Shown one piece after another: positions 39,442 through 48,076 of a stretch of DNA of 53,108 bases. Source of the DNA: Sphingopyxis sp. (GTDB taxonomy: Bacteria > Pseudomonadota > Alphaproteobacteria > Sphingomonadales > Sphingomonadaceae); assembly GCA_015657575.1 (NCBI GenBank), contig JACDQN010000420.1, forward strand, positions 1-53,108, in the 5' to 3' direction. Below the pieces are notes generated by a model. It searched no databases, was not told the DNA's origin, and saw only the letters and a program-made list of their open reading frames with translations. A program made the translations under genes and the position numbers. The first letter of the stretch is position 1, and every line of letters starts with the position of its first letter.

Positions 39442-39504
39442 TGAAACTATAAGTAACAGGGTTAATCCTGTTGCGTCAAGCGGCAAATGAAACTATTAGT
39501 TTCA
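39442..39504. promoter_or_regulatory. operator cluster between divergent genes
   Basis: Perfect 17-bp palindrome TGAAACTATTAGTTTCA (39488-39504), related TGAAACTATAAGTAACA (39442-39458; 14/17), and AACAGG-N6-CCTGTT (39455-39472). Confidence 0.6.
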
Positions 39505-39507
39505 CCC

Positions 39508-39725
39508 ATGACGCCTACCCAATCAAAGATGGCCCGCGCGGCCTGCAATGGTCCCTCGACGATCTCGCGTCCGCAGCATCGGTTAGCCGAATGTCCTGCA
39601 TTCGGTTCGAGGGCGGGCAAAGTGTGGCTGTCGAGACAGTTTCGGCGATCACGAGCGCTCTCGAATCTGCCGGCGCGGATTTCACGCGGAAGGCGGGCAA
39701 GATCGGGGTCGCGGTGCCGGAATAG
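39508..39725 (+). pseudogene. XRE/Cro-like HTH regulator with inferred 1-bp deletion near 39543
   Basis: Restoring one C gives MTPTQSKMARAALQWSLDDLASAASVSRMSCIRFEGGQSVAVETVSAITSALESAGADFTRKAGKIGVAVPE*. Confidence 0.7.
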
Positions 39726-39787
39726 CCGCACATTGACTCCCTGCCGCCGCGACCTGATTATCGGATCACGGTATTCTTTCGGAGGCG

Positions 39788-39922
39788 ATGATGAGCGGAG
39801 ACTATGAAAAGAAAACGTGGACGCCGACGGACGGCCCTAACAGTCCCGGCGTAAAGCCCGCGCCCCGTCGCCCCGAGCCCGCCGCCGAGCCGCCGAAACC
39901 AAAGCCGAGCGACAAGCGATAG
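39788..39922 (+). CDS. 44-aa proline-rich small protein
   Basis: MMSGDYEKKTWTPTDGPNSPGVKPAPRRPEPAAEPPKPKPSDKR*; GGAGGCG RBS. Confidence 0.5.
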   Translation: MMSGDYEKKTWTPTDGPNSPGVKPAPRRPEPAAEPPKPKPSDKR

Positions 39923-39978
39923 CTGACCAACCTCAACAATTTTCCGAGGATGACGCTCGCGGCATAGTCCGTCGGATA

Positions 39979-40383
39979 TTGCTCGCATCGGGTCTCGCCA
40001 ACGCCGACGCGGCTACTGTCGAATTTGTGATGCGCTGCCATCGCGAAGGCGTCGCAGGTCGCGATATGATGAGGCAGCCAGAATATTTTGAGATGCTCAA
40101 CGACGAAGGTCGCCGCGAATCAAAATGGTCGTGGTATCTTACGGTCAAACCGGCAAATCACGCCTTAGTGGCGATCCGCAATTTTAACCGGGCAATAAGC
40201 GCGGGCATCACCGCCTTTCGATTTCTGCCGTCCAATATGGCCGCTGGCCCTTGTTCCGCAGCGGTGGCGATCGGAGATCGGGTGTGCAACTGGCAAGACG
40301 TGAGGCCCCCGCCGTTCAATGAATGCGCGCACCCTGACCAGTGCGCCTGCCTCTGGCGATCAGAAATTCTATGGGACGACTGA
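39979..40383 (+). CDS. hypothetical protein (start uncertain, frame open upstream)
   Basis: LLASGLANADAATVEFVMRCHREGVAGRDMMRQPEYF... PPFNECAHPDQCACLW. Confidence 0.5.
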   Translation: MLASGLANADAATVEFVMRCHREGVAGRDMMRQPEYFEMLNDEGRRESKWSWYLTVKPANHALVAIRNFNRAISAGITAFRFLPSNMAAGPCSAAVAIGDRVCNWQDVRPPPFNECAHPDQCACLWRSEILWDD

Positions 40384-40387
40384 CCCT

Positions 40388-41200
40388 TTAAATTCCGTCG
40401 ATCATCACACGCCGCCGATCCTCGACAAACTTTTCTGCTTTGGCCAGCGGGATGCCCGCCTGATCGGCAAGCTGCCGCGCATCGGCGATTTGGTGGTTGA
40501 TCTGGTATCGGTTGAAATACTCGGCCTCTGCCTCGTTTCTGCCGTCCAATTCATCGATCGCGGTGCTTGCCCAATCGCTCAGCCATTGGAAATGCGTGCG
40601 CTGATACTCCGCGGCCTGGTCACTTTCGGGCTCGAACGGCGTCCAAGCTGTCGCGCTCAACATCGCGGTTACATTCACCAGTGACAGGCGGCAGTCAAAT
40701 TCAGACGTCCACGCTGCGATATTTTCGCGGACGATCCCGATGCCGCCGTAGAAAAATGAGTGCGAGGCCGAATCCCAATCATACTCGGGCCCGGTATCGT
40801 CGATCATATGTTGATCGATCGCCAAGGCGTCGAGCGCCGCAGGATCGAAATAGAGGAACATAGGATCGGGCGGATTGTCGCCAGATTGCGCGAGTGATGA
40901 TGCGGCGAGGCGATAGGCCATAAGCGTAGGCCAGCGGTTTGCAGTGAGAACGTGCACAACCCGCTCGGGTGTGAGCCCGAGCTGGGTCAACTCGACCGCG
41001 AGCGCCATGTCCGCCAGCGCGCCGGGGTCATAAAGGCTGGCCTTCCCCTTCACCGATGCGAAATTTAGCGGCCACCCCAAGCGGTGCAGGTTCTTTAGCC
41101 GCGCTTGAAACTTGGTCCGATTGTTGTCGGTGATGCGGTGCTGCGCTGCGAGGATGGCCTCGATATCGCCGAAAGCGAGCGGGTGAGGGACCAATTTCAT
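40388..41200 (-). CDS. putative MerR-like prophage regulator
   Basis: 270 aa; divergent from AlpA-like gene; NLHRLGWPLNFASVKGKASLYDPGALADMALAVELTQLGLTPERVVHVL resembles MerR/repressor domain. Confidence 0.6.
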   Translation of the reverse strand: MKLVPHPLAFGDIEAILAAQHRITDNNRTKFQARLKNLHRLGWPLNFASVKGKASLYDPGALADMALAVELTQLGLTPERVVHVLTANRWPTLMAYRLAASSLAQSGDNPPDPMFLYFDPAALDALAIDQHMIDDTGPEYDWDSASHSFFYGGIGIVRENIAAWTSEFDCRLSLVNVTAMLSATAWTPFEPESDQAAEYQRTHFQWLSDWASTAIDELDGRNEAEAEYFNRYQINHQIADARQLADQAGIPLAKAEKFVEDRRRVMIDGI

Positions 41201-41206
41201 CTTTCA

Positions 41207-41302
41207 CCTTAGAAACTTTGCAAAGCAATATTGCTTAGCGCCTCTGACGGCGGTAACAGGGTTTAGCAATTTTTCTAAGGTTTGCACATAAATTTGCAAA
41301 GG
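41207..41302. promoter_or_regulatory. divergent switch region with nested palindromes
   Basis: CCTTAGAAA (41207-41215) / TTTCTAAGG (41272-41280) inverted repeat; CTTTGCAAAG (41216-41225); GCAATATTGC (41225-41234); TTTGCAAA (41293-41300). Confidence 0.6.
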
Positions 41303-41310
41303 AGCCCCAA

Positions 41311-41499
41311 GTGAGCAGCTTTTTGACGGTAAAAGAGGCCGCCGATCACATCGGTTGCAGCGCGGCCACCCTCAACCGGTACCGGTGGAAAGGGAACGGC
41401 CCCCCATTCTACAAAATGGGCGGGGTCCGATACGATCGCGCGGAACTTGAAGCCTGGATCCGCTCGCGCCGACAGCTTTCGACGAGCGAGGCTGTGTAA
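41311..41499 (+). CDS. AlpA/excisionase-like HTH protein
   Basis: GTG start; LTVKEAADHIGCSAATLNRYRWKGNGPPFYKMGGVRYDRAELEAWIRSRR. Confidence 0.85.
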   Translation: MSSFLTVKEAADHIGCSAATLNRYRWKGNGPPFYKMGGVRYDRAELEAWIRSRRQLSTSEAV

Positions 41500-41500
41500 A

Positions 41501-41770
41501 ATGCAAAACCCCCCGACCGGCGGGTCGAGGGGCGCATGTCAGCTTGGCGGCGACAGCGTTCCTTATAGCCCAGATCAGAACCAAGCGCAAACCGCCGCCA
41601 CGACACGGCGTTGCGTCACCTGCCGCCACTTCCTCGACTATGCCGAGGCCAACAACCGGGGCGAGTGTCGCCACCGTTCGCCCCGTCTCTCCGATGCCAT
41701 TTTGACCGAGGCCCGGTGGCCGCAAACGTGGAAAAACGACTGGTGCGGAGATTGGGAGGCGGCGCCATGA
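41501..41770 (+). CDS. Cys-rich hypothetical protein
   Basis: CVTCRHFLDYAEANNRGECRHRSPRLSDAILTEARWPQTWKNDWCGDWE. Confidence 0.65.
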   Translation: MQNPPTGGSRGACQLGGDSVPYSPDQNQAQTAATTRRCVTCRHFLDYAEANNRGECRHRSPRLSDAILTEARWPQTWKNDWCGDWEAAP

Positions 41771-42234
41771 CCGTCCGCCATGTCAGCATGAGGCCGCAGA
41801 CCCGCGAAGGGCTCAACGCAGCTTGGGCATATTCGCCGCCGCATCTGCGCCCGATTATCGAGGCCGTGCGCGACCGCGGCGCTGCGATGCTCTTTGTCGG
41901 CCAGTCAGCGACGCCCTTCCGCATTCCCAAGGGCTCCGACAAGCCCGCGATCGTCATCCTCGGCGATGATTTCGACCATGCCGTCGGACCCGAGGGTTTT
42001 CATCTGCCATCCGTCCGCCGCGCCATTCGGGCATGCCAAGCCTTCGCGGTCGTTTCCAGCGGCCCGCTCGCGCCGGTCTATGCCTCGATCGCGGGTGCAT
42101 CGGTCATCGGACGGTGCAACGTCATGCTGATCGAAACGCGGATCGATCAAGAAATTCCGTGGCTCGCGATGGTCCAGAAGCTCGCCCCCCGTCGGCATGT
42201 TTTGCTGTCGACCGTGAAAGGGGGCCATGCGTGA
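41767..42234 (+). CDS. hypothetical phage protein
   Basis: MTVRHVSMRPQTREGLNAAWAYSPPHLRPIIEAVRDRGAAMLFVGQSATPF; ATGA-coupled. Confidence 0.7.
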   Translation: MTVRHVSMRPQTREGLNAAWAYSPPHLRPIIEAVRDRGAAMLFVGQSATPFRIPKGSDKPAIVILGDDFDHAVGPEGFHLPSVRRAIRACQAFAVVSSGPLAPVYASIAGASVIGRCNVMLIETRIDQEIPWLAMVQKLAPRRHVLLSTVKGGHA

Positions 42235-44330
42235 CGGCAACGGCCGACTACGAGGAGTCTCTCACCGGCATGATGAACGACGTCGCGCGCGAGCTGCTCG
42301 GTAAGCCGAATGACCGGCTTTCGGACAAGCAGGCCGGGACGCTTCGTTTCGGCAATCAGGGCTCGATAGAGGTCAACGTCAAAGAGGGCTGGTTCTCCGA
42401 TTATGAGACCAAGGTCAGCGGGGGCGTGCTCGAACTGCTCGCGCACAAGGCGGGCCTCGACCATGCTGGCGCGTTCCGCTGGCTCGAAGAAAAGGGGATC
42501 AAGCAGCCTTCGGAGGACGGCGCGGCGCCTCGATCGACATTCTACGATTATCGCGATGAGAACGGCGAGGTGCTGTTTCGCGTGGAGCGCAAGCAGCGGG
42601 GGAAAGAAAAGACCTTCCTGCAGCACGGGCCGGATGGCCATGGCGGATTCGTGTGCCGCAAAGGCTGTATGCAGGGCGTGCGGCGCGTCCTCTATCGGCT
42701 GCCCGAATTGCTGGCAGCGCCCGTCGAAGAGATTGTGTTCGTCGTCGAAGGCGAAAAATGCGCCGACCGACTGGTCGATGCTGGGCTTGTGGCAACGACG
42801 AACTCGGGTGGTGCGCTCAAGTTTGATGCGTCGCTGTCTGCGGCACTCGCCGATCGCCGTGTCATCGTCCTGCAAGATAATGACGATGCGGGGCGCCGTC
42901 ACGCTGAGGATGTTTTGCGCAAGATTTCCGGGGTGACGGCTTCCGCTGCCATCCTGCCGCTTCCAGGCGGCGAAAAGAGCGATGTATTCGACTGGCTACG
43001 AAACGGGGGGTCGGCGTTTGAATTGCTGCGGCTGGCGGAGGATGCGTTCGCATCGGCGAAAAAGGAAGATGACGACGAATGGCCGGCGCTCGATCTCGTC
43101 GCCTGCGCGGCCGAAAATGCGCCAGAGCGCCAATGGGTCGTCGAGGGTTGGGTGCCAGCAAATAAGGCGTCTTTGCTATCTGGCGACGGGGGTGTCGGCA
43201 AATCGCTTTTAGCCCAGATGGAGGCGACGTGCATTGCTACGGGCCACCCAATCCTTGGCGTCCAAACCCAAATGAGAAACGCGGCTTATCTGAGTTGGGA
43301 AGATGACGCCGACGAGCTTTGGCGGCGCCAAGAGGACATTTGCCGGGCGATGGGAATCCCCATGGCCAGCCTTGCGGGAAAGCTTCACCTTATCTCGTAC
43401 ACCGAAGAAGATAGCCCATTTATCGTTATATCGTCGAGCGACGACAAAGGTGTGCAGGTTACGCCCCTGGGGAGGAAGATCGAACGACTCGTCGATCGCT
43501 ACGAGGTGGGACACCTGATTCTCGATAACGCATCTCAGATTGCGGGCATTGATCACAATACCACGGAAGAGGTCACTCCTTTCGCCCATTTTTTGAGCAG
43601 GATCGCAAAGCGTCAGAACGGCGCGGTCGTGCTGCTGCATCATACAAATAAATCCGGCGCGGATTATCTGGGGTCGGTGGCGTACAATAACGGCTTTCGC
43701 TCGCGCAGGCTGTTCTCGCGCCCAGAGGACGGTTCGGATCCCGATGTTCGTGAGCTTTCAAATCCGAAGGCAAACTACACTCGATCCGGCGGGAAAATAG
43801 AATGTCGCTGGTTTAAGGGCACCTTTGTTCGCGACGAGGATTTGGAGCCAAACCATGCCGCTGAGATGGCCGCCAATATTAAGGCGTCCGCGGTCAATCT
43901 GCACTTTCACGCGATGCTCGAAGAGTGCCTTCAGAACCGCCGCACGGTGTCCCATACCAAAGGCAGCAACTACGCTCCGACCATCTTCCACCGGATGCCG
44001 AACGGGAAAAAATTCAAGCCCCGCGATTATGAGGAAGCGATGGAGCGGCTGCTCTCTCTCGGCGAAATACGGCTCAATGAGCCGCTGTTCCAAGATGCCC
44101 ACCGGCACTGGAAGCAGGGCATAAAGAGCATGAAAAATTGCGGCACCCCCCCTGCGCCAACCCCTTGCGGCGACCTGCGGCAACCCCCTGCGCAACCCAT
44201 TGAAAATGCTTGCGGCGACCTGCGTGCGGCACCCCCCCATATATCTAAAGATATTGAGGGCGCTCCCCTTGGGGCGGATGCGCCCTCTGAAGATGATGTC
44301 CTGTGGGACGAGGGGGAAGGCTATGCGTAA
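42231..44330 (+). CDS. primase-helicase: Toprim-like domain plus RepA/AAA_25-type ATPase
   Basis: IVFVVEGEKCADRLVDAGLVATTNSGGA (Toprim), KASLLSGDGGVGKSLLAQM (Walker A), HLILDNASQIAGIDHNT (Walker B), VVLLHHTNKSG. Confidence 0.9.
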   Translation: MTATADYEESLTGMMNDVARELLGKPNDRLSDKQAGTLRFGNQGSIEVNVKEGWFSDYETKVSGGVLELLAHKAGLDHAGAFRWLEEKGIKQPSEDGAAPRSTFYDYRDENGEVLFRVERKQRGKEKTFLQHGPDGHGGFVCRKGCMQGVRRVLYRLPELLAAPVEEIVFVVEGEKCADRLVDAGLVATTNSGGALKFDASLSAALADRRVIVLQDNDDAGRRHAEDVLRKISGVTASAAILPLPGGEKSDVFDWLRNGGSAFELLRLAEDAFASAKKEDDDEWPALDLVACAAENAPERQWVVEGWVPANKASLLSGDGGVGKSLLAQMEATCIATGHPILGVQTQMRNAAYLSWEDDADELWRRQEDICRAMGIPMASLAGKLHLISYTEEDSPFIVISSSDDKGVQVTPLGRKIERLVDRYEVGHLILDNASQIAGIDHNTTEEVTPFAHFLSRIAKRQNGAVVLLHHTNKSGADYLGSVAYNNGFRSRRLFSRPEDGSDPDVRELSNPKANYTRSGGKIECRWFKGTFVRDEDLEPNHAAEMAANIKASAVNLHFHAMLEECLQNRRTVSHTKGSNYAPTIFHRMPNGKKFKPRDYEEAMERLLSLGEIRLNEPLFQDAHRHWKQGIKSMKNCGTPPAPTPCGDLRQPPAQPIENACGDLRAAPPHISKDIEGAPLGADAPSEDDVLWDEGEGYA
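44164..44224 (+). repeat. two exact 16-bp direct repeats CTTGCGGCGACCTGCG (44164-44179 and 44209-44224)
   Basis: Within the 3' end of the primase-helicase gene, 45 bp apart. Confidence 0.7.
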
Positions 44331-44460
44331 GCCCTTCCACCATCCTGCCAAGCCCGATCACCCACCTCGCGGCAAACGCCAGCGTCCGCGCGAGCGCAAG
44401 GGCATCGTCGCCATGCGTCGGCTCGCCCAGATGGTGCCCACCGATCCGCACGAATTTTAG
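44323..44460 (+). CDS. 45-aa basic small protein
   Basis: MRKPFHHPAKPDHPPRGKRQRPRERKGIVAMRRLAQMVPTDPHEF*; overlaps primase stop. Confidence 0.5.
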   Translation: MRKPFHHPAKPDHPPRGKRQRPRERKGIVAMRRLAQMVPTDPHEF

Positions 44461-44469
44461 GAGGCCGAT

Positions 44470-45222
44470 ATGGCGAATAAATCGAACAAGATTGATCCCG
44501 GACCTCGCACAGCGGTGGCAAATGCCGAGGCGGCTACCCGCGTTGCCGAGCGGCCGATCCGCGCGCAGGTAAGGCTTTCAACCAACGATGGGCAGATGAC
44601 AATGGAGTCGCCCCATACCGACGCCCATGGCAACTTGGCATTGGTCAAAGAAACCCTTGGCACGGCGATGACGGATTTCGCGGCTGACGCCTTGACCAGC
44701 TTGGAATGGATGACGCGAACGCGCGGGGGGCAAGCTGGGTCAGACGAAAGCTCCCTCAACGCTTCGCTGGCGATCATCGGTGCGATCGGCCCGGCAGACG
44801 AATTGGAGTCTGCCCTCGCGATGCAAATGGCCGGCTGTCACTCGCTCGGGTTGGAGATGATCGCGAGGGCCGCGCAAACCGAAAGCCATCACAACATGAT
44901 CCAGTATGGCAATCTCGCGGTGAAGTTGCAGCGCACCTTTGCAGCACAAATCGAAGCGCTCGCCCGTCTCCGCGGCGGGGCCAATCAGTCGGTGCGCGTC
45001 GAGCACGTCCACGTTCATGCAGGTGGGCAGGCTGTCGTCGGTAACGTCGCGCACCCCGGTGGGGGAGGGGGTAGGGGTCGAAGGAAAACTAAGGGTCAAC
45101 CCGATGCACAAGCCGCCGATGATGGCGTCCCCGCGCTGCGGAGCCCGAACGAGGAAGGGAACGGCGTGCCAATCCCCGGCTATATCGGGCAAGAGGCGGT
45201 GCCGGATGCACGGCGGGAATAG
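44470..45222 (+). CDS. hypothetical phage protein
   Basis: 250 aa; QMTMESPHTDAHGNLALVKETLGTAMTDFAADALTSLEW... HVHVHAGGQAVVGNV. Confidence 0.75.
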   Translation: MANKSNKIDPGPRTAVANAEAATRVAERPIRAQVRLSTNDGQMTMESPHTDAHGNLALVKETLGTAMTDFAADALTSLEWMTRTRGGQAGSDESSLNASLAIIGAIGPADELESALAMQMAGCHSLGLEMIARAAQTESHHNMIQYGNLAVKLQRTFAAQIEALARLRGGANQSVRVEHVHVHAGGQAVVGNVAHPGGGGGRGRRKTKGQPDAQAADDGVPALRSPNEEGNGVPIPGYIGQEAVPDARRE

Positions 45223-45351
45223 TCCAGGTGCACCCGCGGGAACCAGCACAATTTAAAGCACGGATACTATTCGGCAGCTGCCATCGCCGAGCGCCGCGAA
45301 CTGGCGCGGTATCGCAAGATCGAGCGCTACCTGCGCGACCAAATTCCTTGA
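45104..45351 (+). pseudogene. HGG-motif small protein with inferred 1-bp deletion at ~45240
   Basis: MASPRCGARTRKGTACQSPAISGKRRCRMHGGNSPGAPAG | NQHNLKHGYYSAAAIAERRELARYRKIERYLRDQIP* after restoring one base. Confidence 0.75.
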
Positions 45352-45453
45352 AGGCAAATTGCGCAAAAATGAGGGCGCGCTGATTTGATATCAGCGGGTC
45401 TAATTGCTGAGCGTCCGGCATTTCTTCAACATTTTCAGCACCGCCACGGCCGA

Positions 45454-45480
45454 AAGGTGTTGCCATGATGGCAATACCTT
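45454..45480. promoter_or_regulatory. 27-bp near-perfect palindrome AAGGTGTTGCCAT-G-ATGGCAATACCTT
   Basis: 13-nt arms with one mismatch, in the intergenic region before the structural module. Confidence 0.5.
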
Positions 45481-45619
45481 CGGATCAGTAAGTATATGGG
45501 CATGATCCGCGCCCGTCGTGACGGCGGTAACAGCAATCCGCCCCGCTGCCATTCTCGCTCCAACTGGCAACAGCGCCGGTGACGCCGCCCTCGCGAAAGC
45601 CGGGCCCCGGAGAAACGAA

Positions 45620-45895
45620 ATGCGACACAATCGCCCGAGGTCACGCTTCCCTCTCGATGAAGCAACCCCCACCCAACCCGAGATAGAGCGCGCCGTGGTC
45701 ATCACGCACGCCACAATGCTGATCGGCCCGATCGGTCGATTGGCCGAAATGAGCACCCACGATATCCGCGCGGTAGTCTGCGCACGCTTCGGCTTCGATA
45801 TCGGCCGCAAGTCGCATGACTATATCCGCGGAGCCTTCGACGCGCTGACCGAGCAGCGCCAGCCGCTTCCCCGCCACGACATCATCGCCCGATAG
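45620..45895 (+). CDS. hypothetical protein
   Basis: MRHNRPRSRFPLDEATPTQPEIERAVVITHATMLIGPIGRLAEMSTHDIRAVV... Confidence 0.6.
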   Translation: MRHNRPRSRFPLDEATPTQPEIERAVVITHATMLIGPIGRLAEMSTHDIRAVVCARFGFDIGRKSHDYIRGAFDALTEQRQPLPRHDIIAR

Positions 45896-45906
45896 GAGCA
45901 AATCCC

Positions 45907-46637
45907 ATGCAAATGACATTCCACGACCGCGCGCCGCTCGAAAAGGTGCGTCGCCTCGCCGATGGCCGCATCGCTGCCGTTGCCAAATTCGCCCGCAGCG
46001 GGTGCTACACATATTCCGGTTCGGAGGTCGGGCGCCCGACCTTGCCAGCGTCACGGTCTATCGCCCCGAAAGCGAAGTATTCGACGAGGCCGCGATGGCC
46101 AGCTTCGCGCACAAGGCCATCACCCTTGGCCATCCGACCGGTGGCGTGACCGTCGACAACTGGAAGCAGGTCGCCGCCGGCTGGACCGAGGGCAAGGTTG
46201 CTCGCGATGGCGAATATGTCGAAATCCCGTTGATGCTCGCCGATGCTGCGGCGATCCGCGCCTACGACAGCGGCGAGGCCCGAGAACTCTCGGCAGGATA
46301 CGCGTGCGATTTCATTTGGGGCGATGGCGTCGCTCCTGATGGCACGCCCTTTCAGGCAACTCAGCGGCAGATTCGCGGCGATCATATCGCGATCGTGCCC
46401 AAGGGAAGAGCAGGCGAGCGCGCCCGCATCGGTGACGGCGCTACGACGGCGGACCGCGATAAGGTCGCGCTCGAAGTCGCAATGCAGCGGGCTCAGCACC
46501 ACCGCAAATTCGCATTCCTGGGCGACCGCGCTCCGGAGTTTAACGAGCAGTCCGCCACGCTTCGCGCTCAAGCGAAGATCAACGACGAAGCGACGGCGGC
46601 GAACCGCGAGTTTTTCCGCTCCGCGCAGTATCGTTGA
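45907..46637 (+). pseudogene. DUF2213 phage protein (prohead-protease-like) with inferred 1-bp deletion at ~46038
   Basis: MQMTFHDRAPLEKVRRLADGRIAAVAKFARSGCYTYSGSEVGRP | DLASVTVYRPESEVFDEAAMASFAHKAITLGHPTGGVTVDNWKQVAAGWTEGKVARDGEYVEIPLMLADAAAIRAYDSGEARELSAGYACDF. Confidence 0.85.
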
Positions 46638-46647
46638 GGTGCTGGCC

Positions 46648-47508
46648 ATGACACAGACTCTCGCCGAGCGCATTACTGGCGCCAAAGGCAATGCGCGGAT
46701 GCGCGACGCCGACCTTGAATCCCTGATTGCCGATGCAAAAGCCGAGCGCGAGCGCCTCGTCGGTTCGGCCGCGTCGCATGACGAGGAAAGCACCGACTTC
46801 GCGTTGAGCGATGATGATCGCGAAGAAGCTTCGCGCCTTGCCGGTAGCTTTCAGCGCGCCGCGACGGGGCTCGCGAAAGAAATTGCCGCGCTCGAATCCC
46901 AGCTCGAGGAAAAGCAGAACTCGGACAAGCGCAAGGCCGAGGAAGCGACGCGGGCAGCCATCGTCGCTCGTCGCGATGCCCTGGCGGCTCGGCTCAAGGA
47001 GCGGATGCCAGCCTTGCTCGACGAGCTGATCGGTTTGCTCGACGAGATCGAGTTGAACGATTTGGAGATCGAGCCTCTCCGCCTTGAAAGCGCCGAAGCC
47101 ATCGCCCGCGGCGTGCCCGGAAACTTCTACGACGGCCCATCGCCGATCGGGCGTTATGTGAAAATGAAAATCCCTGCTTGGGGCGGTGGCCGGCTTCGGT
47201 GGCCTATCGATCGCGTCGCGGAGGCGATGGCACGGCGCCAAGTCGAAGAACAGCGCCGCCTCGTCGAGCGTAAGGCGGCAGAGGCAGCAGAAGAGGCCCG
47301 CTGGTCGCGCTACATCATTACCCCGCCTGACGGGGACAATGTGCCGACGATCAAGACCCACCGCGGCACCGAGCAGGTCCGCAGCACTATCGAACGTCGT
47401 TTGACGGCAGAACTCGTTGACGCCGCACGAAAGGCAGGGTGCACAGTTACCGAACTGAAGCCCTCCGAGCGGTTCGGCCTGCCCAACGCCGTCGAGATCA
47501 TCGCATGA
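46648..47508 (+). CDS. hypothetical coiled-coil protein
   Basis: MTQTLAERITGAKGNARMRDADLESLIADAKAERERLVG... Confidence 0.7.
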   Translation: MTQTLAERITGAKGNARMRDADLESLIADAKAERERLVGSAASHDEESTDFALSDDDREEASRLAGSFQRAATGLAKEIAALESQLEEKQNSDKRKAEEATRAAIVARRDALAARLKERMPALLDELIGLLDEIELNDLEIEPLRLESAEAIARGVPGNFYDGPSPIGRYVKMKIPAWGGGRLRWPIDRVAEAMARRQVEEQRRLVERKAAEAAEEARWSRYIITPPDGDNVPTIKTHRGTEQVRSTIERRLTAELVDAARKAGCTVTELKPSERFGLPNAVEIIA

Positions 47509-47558
47509 CACCCCCTGCCACCGCTGTTTTTCGTCAAAGTTCGGCGGTGGCTACCCCC

Positions 47559-47594
47559 GACGAGGGGGCAGGGCTCCTTGGCTGCCCCCTCGTC
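47559..47594 (+). terminator. strong hairpin, perfect 12-bp stem GACGAGGGGGCA/TGCCCCCTCGTC
   Basis: 12-nt loop; intergenic 47509-47689. Confidence 0.5.
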
Positions 47595-47630
47595 AACCCA
47601 ATCTCATCCGACGCCGTTCGGGCATCGGTC

Positions 47631-47668
47631 GCCGGGCAGGCTTGTAGGCAGGACCGGGCCTGCCCGGC
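47631..47668 (+). terminator. second strong hairpin, perfect 11-bp stem GCCGGGCAGGC/GCCTGCCCGGC
   Basis: 16-nt loop; in the same intergenic region, ~20 bp before the next CDS. Confidence 0.45.
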
Positions 47669-47689
47669 GCATCGGATCGGAGAATTCCC

Positions 47690-48076
47690 ATGCTGAGCTT
47701 TCAGGGCATGATCCGGGCCACCCGCGGCGAGGACAAGCCCGTCGCGGGCAAATGGCGCGGCAAGGGTGACGAATATCGCACCGGCGCCTATTCGCTCGCT
47801 ATCCTGCGCGGCGAGCATCCCGACGAGCCCGAACTTGCCGTTTTCGATCATCTGACGATCGAGCCGACCGACGACGGCGCCGAAATCAGCTTCGCGCTCA
47901 ACGCCGAGCAGATCGCCACCGCGCAGGGTCCGGCACGCCCCGAAATCGAGCATCTCGTCTATCGGCTGCGACGCGACGGGGATGAAGTGTTTGCGGGCCT
48001 GTTCGTCGTCTTTCCAAAATCCAGCCAGATTGAAGCGCCGCGCAAGGTCGGCGCGCGCAAAGGAGCCCTCAAATGA
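47690..48076 (+). CDS. hypothetical phage tail-module protein
   Basis: 128 aa, ATGA-coupled to the following tail chaperone gene. Confidence 0.65.
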   Translation: MLSFQGMIRATRGEDKPVAGKWRGKGDEYRTGAYSLAILRGEHPDEPELAVFDHLTIEPTDDGAEISFALNAEQIATAQGPARPEIEHLVYRLRRDGDEVFAGLFVVFPKSSQIEAPRKVGARKGALK

